From: Accumulibacter sp.
Lineage (GTDB): Bacteria > Pseudomonadota > Gammaproteobacteria > Burkholderiales > Rhodocyclaceae
Length of the DNA stretch: 11,272 nucleotides
Assembly: GCA_031264825.1 (NCBI GenBank)
Contig: JAISDL010000187.1
Location: 1 to 11,272, forward strand
Reading direction: 5' to 3'
How positions within the stretch are numbered: position 1 is the first letter of the stretch; every line of letters starts with the position of its first letter. Both the position numbers and the translations under genes were made by a program. Below are positions 1 through 6,387 of this stretch, piece after piece. The notes under the pieces were generated by a model that did no database searches, was not told the DNA's origin, and worked only from the letters and a program-made list of their open reading frames with translations.

Positions 1-3
1 TGG

Positions 4-257
4 GGTATAGGTTGGGGTGAGCGGAGCGAAGCCCAACGATTCCGCAGGCTTATCAGGAATCAGATGTCAGGAATCAGGGATCAGATAAAAACCGATTTCA
101 ACCGCGAAAGGCGCGAAAGACGCGAAAGGTCTGTATTTCTTTTTCGCGCTTTTCGCGTGTTTCGCGGTTCTTGTCTTCTGATTCCTGATACCTGAAGTGG
201 CTTGCGCTTCGCGCCAGCGAGGTGTTGGGCATCGCTCCGCTCACCCCAACCTATACC
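4..257. repeat. Nested inverted-repeat element (about 254 bp palindrome)
   Basis: Three pairs of inverted repeats nest inside each other. The outer arms 4-37 and 224-257 match at 33 of 34 positions, the middle arms 51-64 and 177-190 at 14 of 14, and the inner arms 100-129 and 140-169 at 24 of 30. As single-stranded DNA or RNA the whole could fold into one long hairpin. The outer arm carries a GTTGGGC...GCCCAAC-type core that recurs at 7477-7505, 7599-7639 and 7870-7905. No transposase is visible, so it is either a non-autonomous MITE/REP-like element or several short repeats stacked together. The arms are read directly; the mobile-element interpretation is inference. Confidence 0.75.
100..169. 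repeat. Inner hairpin with CGCGAAA triplet units
   Basis: The left arm 100-129 has three CGCGAAA units at a 10-nt period. The right arm 140-169 has the complementary TTTCGCG units at the same period. A 10-nt T-rich spacer separates them. All six mismatches between the arms fall in the dinucleotides between units, so the CGCGAAA cores are kept while the linkers vary. It is the core of the larger nested palindrome. I see no coding potential. Confidence 0.75.
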
Positions 258-261
258 TGAT

Positions 262-291
262 GGGCACGGCACGCCGTGCCCCTACGGTGGG
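262..291. repeat. GC-rich palindromic repeat, copy 1
   Basis: A 9-bp perfect stem (GGGCACGGC / GCCGTGCCC, loop AC) is followed by CCTACGGTGGG-type sequence. The 30-nt unit recurs in opposite orientation at 7554-7583 with 29 of 30 identity. Similar GC-rich palindromes are, from memory, common as dispersed repeats in environmental bacterial genomes. It lies 3' of hemL, in the same orientation relative to hemL as copy 2 has to the adaptor gene. Confidence 0.8.
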
Positions 292-320
292 ATGGTATTC
301 TTGGTGGGGTTTCGTCACTC

Positions 321-337
321 CGGCGGCGAAGCCGCCG
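321..337 (-). terminator. Possible transcription-terminator hairpin downstream of hemL
   Basis: CGGCGGC and GCCGCCG form a 7-bp perfect stem around a three-base loop (TTC on the minus strand), about 34 nt beyond the hemL stop. No T-rich run follows on the minus strand, so it does not meet the usual intrinsic-terminator pattern and may be only another short palindromic repeat. Confidence 0.3.
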
Positions 338-340
338 CTC

Positions 341-370
341 ACTGATCTGATACCTGTCCTCTGTCTCCTG
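341..370 (-). repeat. Purine-rich 3'-flank repeat abutting the hemL stop codon
   Basis: Directly after the hemL TAA the minus strand reads CAGGAGACAGAGGACAG (370-354) and then GTATCAGATCAGT. The same 17-nt string occurs at 7452-7468, just after the stop of the efflux adaptor gene. Related CAGGAATCAG and CAGGGATCAG strings occur at 55-85. It is a low-complexity, roughly heptameric repeat located at gene 3' ends. Confidence 0.65.
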
Positions 371-1663
371 TTACCTGCCCCCCGTTGCCGCCTTGAAGAA
401 ATTCTCGGCCGCCGCGATCGTCTCTTCGATGTCGTTGTTGGAGTGCGCGGCGGAAATGAAGCCGCTCTCGAACGCCGACGGCGCGAAATAATGGCCGTCG
501 AGCAGCATCGCGTGGAAGAATCGCTTGAACATCTCGGTGTCGCATTCCATGACTTCAGAGTAATTTTTCGGCGGCGTCTTTCGAAAGTACAGGCCGAACA
601 TCCCGCCGACCGCCTGCGCCGAAAACGCGAAGCCGTTTCGCTGCGCCGCGTCGGTCAGCCTTTCGCAAAGGTGCTGCGCCTTTTTCTCGAGTTCATCGTA
701 GAACCCGTCGAGCTGGACGAGCTTCAGCGTGGCGAGACCCGCCGCAAGGGCGACGGGGTTTCCCGAAAGCGTCCCGGCCTGATAAACGTCGCCGAGCGGA
801 GCGATTCTTTCCATGATGTCGCGCCGTCCGCCGAACGCGGCGAGCGGCAAGCCGCCGCCGATGACCTTGCCGAGCGTCGTCATGTCGGGGTCGATCCCGA
901 AATAGCCCTGCGCGCAGGAGAGGCCGACGCGAAAGCCCGTCATCACTTCGTCGAAGATCAGGACGGCGCCGTAATCCGTGCAGAGCTTGCGCAAGGTTTG
1001 CAGAAAATCGCGCACCGGCAGGATGAGATTCATGTTCCCCGCGATCGGCTCGACGATGACCCCGGCGATCTGGTCGCCGAATTTCTTGAACGCCGCTTCG
1101 ACGCCGGCCGTGTCGTTGTAATCGAGCACGAGCGTGTGTTTCGCAAGGTCGTCGGGAATCCCTCCCGAACTGGGGTGGCCGAGCGTCAAGAGACCAGAAC
1201 CGGCCTTGACCAGAAGGCTGTCCGAGTGCCCGTGGTAACAGCCTTCGAATTTGATGAGGAGGTCGCGCCCGGTAAACCCGCGCGCGAGCCGGATCGCGCT
1301 CATCGTCGCCTCGGTCCCCGAACTGACGAGGCGTACGCAGTCCATCGAAGGCAGGAGGAGGCACAGGAGTTCGGCCATTTCGACGCTCGCCGGTGTCGGC
1401 GCGCCGAAGGAAAGCCCCAACGCCGCCGCCTTCTGCACGGCGGAGAGAACTTCGGGGTGCACGTGTCCGAGGATCATCGCGCCCCACGAGCAGACGTAGT
1501 CGAGATAGCTTTTTTCGTCGAGGTCGAAAAGCCTTGAATCCTGCCCGCGAACGAAAAAGCGCGGCGTCCCGCCGACGGAACGAAAAGCGCGGACGGGCGA
1601 ATTGACACCCCCCGGAATAAAGCGTTGAGCGTGTTCAAACATCGTTTGATTTTTATTGGGCAC
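371..1663 (-). CDS. hemL: Glutamate-1-semialdehyde 2,1-aminomutase
   Basis: A cytoplasmic PLP enzyme that converts glutamate-1-semialdehyde to 5-aminolevulinate, the last step of the C5 route into haem and other tetrapyrroles. Family signatures run the full length: FIPGGVNSPVRAF near the N-terminus, SSGTEATMSAIRLAR, YHGHSD, FDEVMTGFR, and TTLGKVIGGGLP with the PLP-binding lysine at about residue 266, then AGTLSGNP. I start at GTG 1663 because GGAG sits 6 nt upstream, giving 430 aa, a normal HemL length. An in-frame TTG at 1675 would add four residues but would overlap that ribosome-binding site; ATG 1642 is a further option. It is the last gene of the minus-strand cluster, 41 nt after thiD. 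No other haem gene is in view. Identity is secure; the exact start is not. Confidence 0.97.
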   Translation of the reverse strand: MPNKNQTMFEHAQRFIPGGVNSPVRAFRSVGGTPRFFVRGQDSRLFDLDEKSYLDYVCSWGAMILGHVHPEVLSAVQKAAALGLSFGAPTPASVEMAELLCLLLPSMDCVRLVSSGTEATMSAIRLARGFTGRDLLIKFEGCYHGHSDSLLVKAGSGLLTLGHPSSGGIPDDLAKHTLVLDYNDTAGVEAAFKKFGDQIAGVIVEPIAGNMNLILPVRDFLQTLRKLCTDYGAVLIFDEVMTGFRVGLSCAQGYFGIDPDMTTLGKVIGGGLPLAAFGGRRDIMERIAPLGDVYQAGTLSGNPVALAAGLATLKLVQLDGFYDELEKKAQHLCERLTDAAQRNGFAFSAQAVGGMFGLYFRKTPPKNYSEVMECDTEMFKRFFHAMLLDGHYFAPSAFESGFISAAHSNNDIEETIAAAENFFKAATGGR

Positions 1664-1704
1664 TTCTTTCTCCAAAGCGAGGGATCGGAACGAAAGTGTT
1701 CTCC

Positions 1705-2598
1705 CTACATTGTATCGGGGTCTTTCGCCGAATCAATGCGCCGAGGGATGAATTGTCCCCGGCCGGGACGGAACGCGCTTTCCAGCGCGCGATGCGTGAA
1801 GTCGAGCGCGCGCGCCGTGGCGTCGTCTACCGAAAGTCCGCGCGCGAGCATCGCGGCGAGCGCCGAGGCGAGCGTGCAGCCCGAACCGTGGTAACTCCCC
1901 GGCAAGCGTTTGCAGCTAAAAGCGCGCGCTTTCCCCGTCCTATGGAAAAGCCGGTTCGTGACTTCCGGGGAATCTTCGTGCGCGCCGGTCAAAAGGACGT
2001 GCGCGCAGCCGAGCGAGAGTAAACGCCTTGCGCATTCTTCGAGCGAAAGCGCCTCTTCGTCTTCCCCGACGGTCGCCGCGAGGCGGCGCGCTTCGGGAAG
2101 GTTCGGCGTCGCGACGAAGGTCAGCGGAAAGAGCGCGCGCCGCAGCGCGTCGGCGACCGGCTCGTCGGCGAGCGGGTCGCCGCGCCCCGAAGCGAGGACG
2201 GGGTCGACGACGACCGGGACGCCGGGGTGGGCGGAAACGATTCGGGCGACGGTGCGGACGTTTTCGGCGCTGCCGAGAACGCCGACCTTGAAAGCGTCGA
2301 CGCGAATGTCGTCCAGGACGACGCGCGCCTGTTTTTCGACCCACGCGGACTCGATCGGCCGCATTTCGGCGACGCCGCGCGTGTCTTGCGCGGTTAGTGC
2401 CGTCAGCACCGAGAGTCCGTGACAGCCGAGCGCGGAGAAGGTCATAAGGTCGGCCTGCATTCCCGCGCCGCCGGAAGGGTCGCTCGCCGCGAAGCTCAGG
2501 ACGACGGGGGGGGCGGCGGCGTCGATTCCGGCCCGCGTTCCGATCGTCGACACGTCATCGAAGTTTTTTCGCCGGCTTCGATCCGTTTTCATGGTCAT
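1705..2598 (-). CDS. thiD: Hydroxymethylpyrimidine / phosphomethylpyrimidine kinase
   Basis: Phosphorylates HMP and HMP-phosphate to HMP-diphosphate, the pyrimidine half of thiamine diphosphate. It is a ribokinase-fold protein of 297 aa from this start. Visible motifs are SFAASDPSGGAGMQADL (residues 35-51), ALTAQDTRGV (67-76), VDPVLASGRGD (131-141), TPNLPEA (164-170) and HGSGCTLASALAA (237-249), the last being the anion-hole/catalytic segment. ATG 2598 overlaps the upstream regulator's stop as ATGA, which suggests translational coupling; a second ATG lies at 2592. A start at 2646 is possible but would run back into the regulator. The roughly 30 residues before the kinase fold are longer than usual and contain a run of eight C (2506-2513 on this strand). 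Its place between a TetR regulator and hemL is unusual. No other thiamine gene or TPP riboswitch is seen. Confidence 0.95.
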   Translation of the reverse strand: MTMKTDRSRRKNFDDVSTIGTRAGIDAAAPPVVLSFAASDPSGGAGMQADLMTFSALGCHGLSVLTALTAQDTRGVAEMRPIESAWVEKQARVVLDDIRVDAFKVGVLGSAENVRTVARIVSAHPGVPVVVDPVLASGRGDPLADEPVADALRRALFPLTFVATPNLPEARRLAATVGEDEEALSLEECARRLLSLGCAHVLLTGAHEDSPEVTNRLFHRTGKARAFSCKRLPGSYHGSGCTLASALAAMLARGLSVDDATARALDFTHRALESAFRPGRGQFIPRRIDSAKDPDTM

Positions 2599-3275
2599 TT
2601 CGCCGTGTAGGCCAGCAGAAATTTGTCGACCGCCAGAACAGCCCACGCGTCGAGTTCGCCCTGCGAAAATTTCTCCCAGGGCAGAAGCAGGTGGCGCAGA
2701 TGCGGGTTGCCGCGCACCATCGCCGCAAACAGCAAGGCCGCCGACTCCATCTCCGTGGGAGAAATGCGTAATTCGCCGTTTTGTACCGCCTGTTCAAAAA
2801 GCTCCCGAATGAAACCGTGGATACACCCCGGCGCGGAGGAATAGAACAATTCGGCCAAACGGGGGAAAACCGTCGAGACTTCGAGCGCGATCCTGAACAG
2901 CGCGACGGTCTCTTTTTTCGTCAACAGCCTCAGATACGCCTTGGCCATGTTGAGGAGTTTTTCCCGGAGCGTGTTCCCGGAAGAGAGCTTGATTCGCATA
3001 CTCTCCGTGTGGCGCTTGCACTCGGAGCGAATGACCGCGCTGAACATCCCCTCCTTGTTGCCGAAATGTGCGTAGAGCGTCGATTTCGATACGCCGGCCT
3101 CTTTCTGGATCATGTCGGTGGTCGCGGCGGAAAAGCCGTGCGCGAGAAACACTTTCCTCGCGGCGCGAAGGATCACGAGCGCTTTTTCGGGCATCGCGCT
3201 TTCCGCGTCGTCGATCATTCCTCCGCCGTCGCGCGTCTCATCGCGATGGCGTCTCCGTTCATGGCGGCTGATCAT
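2595..3275 (-). CDS. TetR/AcrR-family transcriptional regulator
   Basis: A 226-aa one-component repressor-type protein. The N-terminal helix-turn-helix domain spans about residues 33-78, with AARKVFLAHGFSAATTDMI followed by EAGVSKSTLYAHFGNKEGMF, the classic TetR recognition-helix signature. The rest is a helical ligand-binding and dimerisation domain resembling the AefR/AcrR C-terminal type. The start is supported by GGAGG at 3281-3285, 5 nt before ATG 3275; later Met codons (residues 20, 28) lack such a site. The first 30 residues are charged and probably disordered. It is transcribed divergently from the efflux operon, whose promoter carries a perfect inverted repeat, so it most likely represses the pump and is released by a pump substrate. 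Its stop overlaps the thiD start. The ligand is unknown. Confidence 0.93.
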   Translation of the reverse strand: MISRHERRRHRDETRDGGGMIDDAESAMPEKALVILRAARKVFLAHGFSAATTDMIQKEAGVSKSTLYAHFGNKEGMFSAVIRSECKRHTESMRIKLSSGNTLREKLLNMAKAYLRLLTKKETVALFRIALEVSTVFPRLAELFYSSAPGCIHGFIRELFEQAVQNGELRISPTEMESAALLFAAMVRGNPHLRHLLLPWEKFSQGELDAWAVLAVDKFLLAYTAK

Positions 3276-3305
3276 TCGTCCCTCCGTGAAAAAGATTCAG
3301 TCCGC

Positions 3306-3335
3306 ACTGTATCGCCTATTGACGGAAGAAATCAA
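3306..3335 (-). promoter_or_regulatory. Candidate promoter for the regulator-thiD-hemL unit
   Basis: On the minus strand TTGATT (3335-3330) and TACAGT (3311-3306) are 18 bp apart, a fair sigma70 match, with the start codon about 30 nt downstream at 3275. It overlaps the rightward promoter, so polymerases on the two would interfere. The match is weaker than that of the rightward promoter. Confidence 0.4.
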
Positions 3336-3347
3336 ACACGGTATAAA
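3319..3347 (+). promoter_or_regulatory. Sigma70-type promoter of the efflux operon
   Basis: TTGACG at 3319-3324 and TATAAA at 3342-3347 are separated by exactly 17 bp, one mismatch from consensus in each box. The expected transcription start is around 3353-3355, leaving a leader of about 40 nt before ATG 3394. The inverted repeat starting at 3350 lies directly over that start. Confidence 0.75.
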
Positions 3348-3349
3348 TA

Positions 3350-3368
3350 GTACCGAACGGTACGGTAC
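3350..3368. promoter_or_regulatory. Likely TetR operator (inverted repeat)
   Basis: GTACCG (3350-3355), AA, CGGTAC (3358-3363) is a perfect inverted repeat. A second overlapping CGGTAC half-site at 3363-3368 gives an alternative register with a 7-nt spacer. It sits just downstream of the -10 box, a standard position for repression by blocking polymerase. The symmetry is seen directly; binding by the divergently encoded TetR protein is inferred from position. Confidence 0.7.
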
Positions 3369-3393
3369 ATACTACTCGCCATCGAGGCAATCA

Positions 3394-4845
3394 ATGAAAC
3401 GAACTGGAATCACATTCATCCGTGCGCTCGCATTTTTGCTTACAGGGTGCGCCGTGGGGCCAAACTTCCGGCGACCGGAAAACGCCTTGGGCGATGTTCG
3501 CCTCGATGCGGCGGACACCGCGGGCCATGCGTCCCGAGTCAGCCAGGATGAAAAAGTACCGAACGCTTGGTGGGTCTTGCTCGGCGACCCCCAGCTCAAT
3601 TCGCTCGAAGCGCGGGCGCACGAAGCGAATCTCGACCTGCAAAGCGCCTACGCGCGCATCGACCAGAGCCGTGCCGGTCTGGGGATCGTCGCGGCGGAAC
3701 TTTTGCCCGCCCTGGGTGCGCACGCTTCGTATTCGCGCCAAGCCTTGAGCGCACACGGTCCGATGGCCGCGCTCGGCGCTCCGACATATGCGCAGAATCT
3801 CTGGCAGACGGGTCTTGCCGCGCTGTGGTACCTGGATTTGTGGGGCGGAAACAGACGCTTGCGCGAAATGGCCGTGGCCCGTGGCCTATCGAAAGTCTAT
3901 GAAAAAGAAGTGCTGCACGTCGCCCTGTCGGCGGAGATCGCCAAGGCCTATATTCTGCTCCGAGGCATGCAGAGTCAGCTCGACATCGCGCGCGCGAACG
4001 AGCGCATCGCCGAAGAGATCGTCTCTCTTGTGGAAACGCGCCGGAAGAACGGCGTCGCGACCCGCTACGAGATCGCCTTGGCGAAATCGGAGCTGGAGCA
4101 AGTCTCCGCGCTCGTCGTCGGCTACGCGCACCAGTGCAAGCGACTGATGAACGGCTTGGCATCCCTGCTCGCGCAAGCCCCCGGAAGCCTCGACACCGAG
4201 CTTGAGGAACACAGGGACGTCCCCGCCTTGCCCCCAAAGGTGCCGGTGGGGTTGCCGTCCGAACTCGCGCGCCGCCGCCCCGACATCCGTCGGGCGGAGG
4301 AAAATTTGCACGCGGCGACCGCGTCGATCGGCGTGGCTCAGGCGAATTTCTATCCTTCGATCACATTGACCGGGACGCTTGGGCTTCAGGCTTTCGATCG
4401 CCGGGACCTGGGGTTTTGGGATTCGCGTTGGTTTGCGGCCGGGCCGAGCGTCTCGCTTCCGCTATTCCAGGGGGGACGCTTGGTACATGCGCTGGAACTC
4501 AAAAAAACGGAACACGTCGAGGCCGCCCTTCTGTACAGAAAAACGGTGCTCACGGCCTGGCACGAGGTCGATAATGCCTTGTGCCTCTTCGCGGACGAAC
4601 AAAAACGGACGGAACGGCTTCGCTTGTCTTTTGAAGAAAGCGAACGCGCCTTCGCAAAACTCAAGCGAAGCCATCAGGAAGGAGAAGTCGCTTATCTTGA
4701 ACTGCTGACGGGACGGCGGAACGTACTTGCGCGGCGTTCTTCGTTCGAGGCCGCCAAGACACAAAGCGTCGCGGCGCTCGCCGCGCTTTACAAGGCTGTT
4801 GGGGGAGGTTGGGACGATGAGCGGCTTATCACCGACTCCGATTGA
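3394..4845 (+). CDS. NodT-family outer-membrane efflux lipoprotein (TolC-like)
   Basis: The outer-membrane exit duct of a tripartite efflux pump, 483 aa. A short signal peptide ends in LLTGC, with the lipidated cysteine at residue 19, followed by AVGPNFRRPE, the hallmark start of NodT/OprM-type factors. Paired outer-membrane-efflux repeats follow: WWVLLGDPQLNSLEARA (59-75), LAALWYLDLWGGNRR (141-155), then LPSELARRRPDIRRAEENL (287-305) and GVAQANFYPSITLTG (313-327). Two long coiled segments would form the periplasmic tunnel. I chose ATG 3394 because GAGG precedes it by 6 nt and the lipobox follows at the right distance; the open frame to its left crosses the promoter. It is first in the operon, and its 3' end overlaps the MFS gene by 29 nt. 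Family is certain, substrate unknown. Confidence 0.95.
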   Translation: MKRTGITFIRALAFLLTGCAVGPNFRRPENALGDVRLDAADTAGHASRVSQDEKVPNAWWVLLGDPQLNSLEARAHEANLDLQSAYARIDQSRAGLGIVAAELLPALGAHASYSRQALSAHGPMAALGAPTYAQNLWQTGLAALWYLDLWGGNRRLREMAVARGLSKVYEKEVLHVALSAEIAKAYILLRGMQSQLDIARANERIAEEIVSLVETRRKNGVATRYEIALAKSELEQVSALVVGYAHQCKRLMNGLASLLAQAPGSLDTELEEHRDVPALPPKVPVGLPSELARRRPDIRRAEENLHAATASIGVAQANFYPSITLTGTLGLQAFDRRDLGFWDSRWFAAGPSVSLPLFQGGRLVHALELKKTEHVEAALLYRKTVLTAWHEVDNALCLFADEQKRTERLRLSFEESERAFAKLKRSHQEGEVAYLELLTGRRNVLARRSSFEAAKTQSVAALAALYKAVGGGWDDERLITDSD

Positions 4846-6373
4846 GGCAGGGTCGCAGCGCGTCGCGCCGCCTGTTCCGGCGAGCATCCCTGTTACCCCA
4901 AGGCTGATCGCTGGCCTGTGCGGCCTTTTCCTGGCCGCGACGCTCGGCGGCCTGAACAATCGCCTGGGAACGCTGGGCCTCGATGATATTCGCGGCGTTT
5001 TCGGCTTTTCCTACGACGATGCGACGTGGCTCACGAGTTTTTACGCGGCCGGGGAATTGGTCGTCATGCCTTTCGTCGCGTGGCTGGTGAGCATTTTTTC
5101 CCTGAAGCGCCTGGAAACTTTCATGCTCGTCGTCGCGGTCGGGCTGGCTTGTGTCTTCCCGTACATCCACAACCTGCCTCTCCTTGTCGCTCTGCGTTTT
5201 TTCCAGGCGGCGGCTTGCGGGGCGCTGATCTTCATGTTCATGATTTCGCTTTTCTTTTTATTGCCCGCGCATTGGCGGATGTACGGTTTTGGTTTTTACG
5301 CGATGGTCGCCACGTTTGCGCCCAATATGGGAGTCTGGCTGACCGCTCTTTGGACCGACGGATTGCACGGCTGGGAATTCCTGTACTGGCAGAGCATTCT
5401 TCTGGGGTTCCCGGCCCTGTCGCTCGTCCAATACGGCCTGCCGGATATGCCGGGAAATCCCGACCGTCTGCGGAACTCGAACTGGCTGGGCATGGCTTTT
5501 GCCGTTCCGGGGACCATTTTGCTCGCTCTGGCGCTTTCGCAGGGAGTCCGCCTCGACTGGTTCCATTCGCCGTTCATCACGTGGGCGCTTTCAACCGGGC
5601 TGGCGCTGCTTGCGCTGTATGTCATCAGCGAATTGAATTACGCCAATCCTTTTTTGCAACTGCGCGTTTTTACGTCCCACCGCAACGTGTGGATGGCTCT
5701 CTTGATTCTCCTGATCGTTCTGACGGTTTCGCTGGCCGGGGTCATGCTCCCGGTGTCGTATTTGGGCCGCGTCTGGGCGTATCGCCCCCTGCAAAGCGCG
5801 TCGGTCGGGCTGGTGATCGCTCTGCCGCAGTTCATCACAGGGCCTGTCGTGGCTTTTGCCCTATACCGGCGCGGGCTCGACGCGCGCGCGGTTTACATCG
5901 TCGGCTTCCTCTTGCTGATCCTCGGTTGCGCTCTGGGCGCGCGTCTGGACGGAGAATGGCTTGCCCGCCATTTCTACGCGAGTCAGGCTTTGCTGGCCCT
6001 GGGTTTGCCGACCGCGATCATCTCGACGATCTACATGGCGTCGAACAACATAAACGCCGCGATCGGGCCTTCCTTGGGCGGTGCCATCAACACGGTACGC
6101 TGCCTCGGCACCTTGGCGGGAAGCGCGATCCTCGGACAGTATCTGGCGACTCGACAACATTACCATTACGAATGGCTGCGCGACAAAACGGGCCTGCTCG
6201 GCGACGGCGGAACGATTTCTCTTTCCGACGTCACACAGATGCTCAACAGCCAATCCAGCATTCTGGCCACGGCGGACGCGTATTGCCTTTTGGGGGCGCT
6301 TGCCGCGTGTCCGATACTCATCGTCCTCTGCATGCGGTATACGCCGCCGCCGCAGGCTCCGCAAAAAACTTGA
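4817..6373 (+). CDS. DHA2 / EmrB-type MFS multidrug transporter
   Basis: A 518-aa inner-membrane proton-driven exporter with about 14 hydrophobic segments by eye, as expected for DHA2 drug:H+ antiporters. Recognisable parts are the first helix ending in LNNRLGTLGLDDIRG, the DDATWLTSFYAAGELVVMP segment of the second helix, and RFFQAAACGALIFMFMISLF. A hydrophilic loop (HYHYEWLRDKTGLLGDGG) lies before the last helix, as in EmrB relatives. ATG 4817 is chosen because GGAGG (4804-4808) lies 8 nt upstream and the membrane domain begins about 30 residues in; an upstream in-frame ATG at 4727 lies well inside the outer-membrane gene. It overlaps that gene by 29 nt and is followed after 14 nt by the adaptor gene, so it works as the pump of a three-part system. 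Expected substrates are hydrophobic toxins or fatty or aromatic compounds, but none can be assigned. Confidence 0.93.
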   Translation: MSGLSPTPIEAGSQRVAPPVPASIPVTPRLIAGLCGLFLAATLGGLNNRLGTLGLDDIRGVFGFSYDDATWLTSFYAAGELVVMPFVAWLVSIFSLKRLETFMLVVAVGLACVFPYIHNLPLLVALRFFQAAACGALIFMFMISLFFLLPAHWRMYGFGFYAMVATFAPNMGVWLTALWTDGLHGWEFLYWQSILLGFPALSLVQYGLPDMPGNPDRLRNSNWLGMAFAVPGTILLALALSQGVRLDWFHSPFITWALSTGLALLALYVISELNYANPFLQLRVFTSHRNVWMALLILLIVLTVSLAGVMLPVSYLGRVWAYRPLQSASVGLVIALPQFITGPVVAFALYRRGLDARAVYIVGFLLLILGCALGARLDGEWLARHFYASQALLALGLPTAIISTIYMASNNINAAIGPSLGGAINTVRCLGTLAGSAILGQYLATRQHYHYEWLRDKTGLLGDGGTISLSDVTQMLNSQSSILATADAYCLLGALAACPILIVLCMRYTPPPQAPQKT

Positions 6374-6387
6374 AAGAAGGGAAAATC

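Noticed and set aside
100..169. Possible CRISPR array in the CGCGAAA units
   Set aside because: The units are 7 nt with 3-nt linkers and are arranged as an inverted pair, not as direct repeats with unique spacers.
197..1537. 446-aa plus-strand open frame opposite hemL
   Set aside because: It is the antisense shadow of a full-length, motif-complete hemL; the translation is Arg-rich with no recognisable domain and no ribosome-binding site.
3112..3393. Upstream extension of the outer-membrane lipoprotein frame
   Set aside because: It crosses the promoter and the divergent regulator gene. The lipobox spacing and GAGG site place the start at 3394.
5026..6387. Long open frame extending the adaptor gene leftwards by 454 residues
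   Set aside because: It lies wholly within the MFS gene in another frame. The adaptor has its own ribosome-binding site, start and membrane anchor at 6388.
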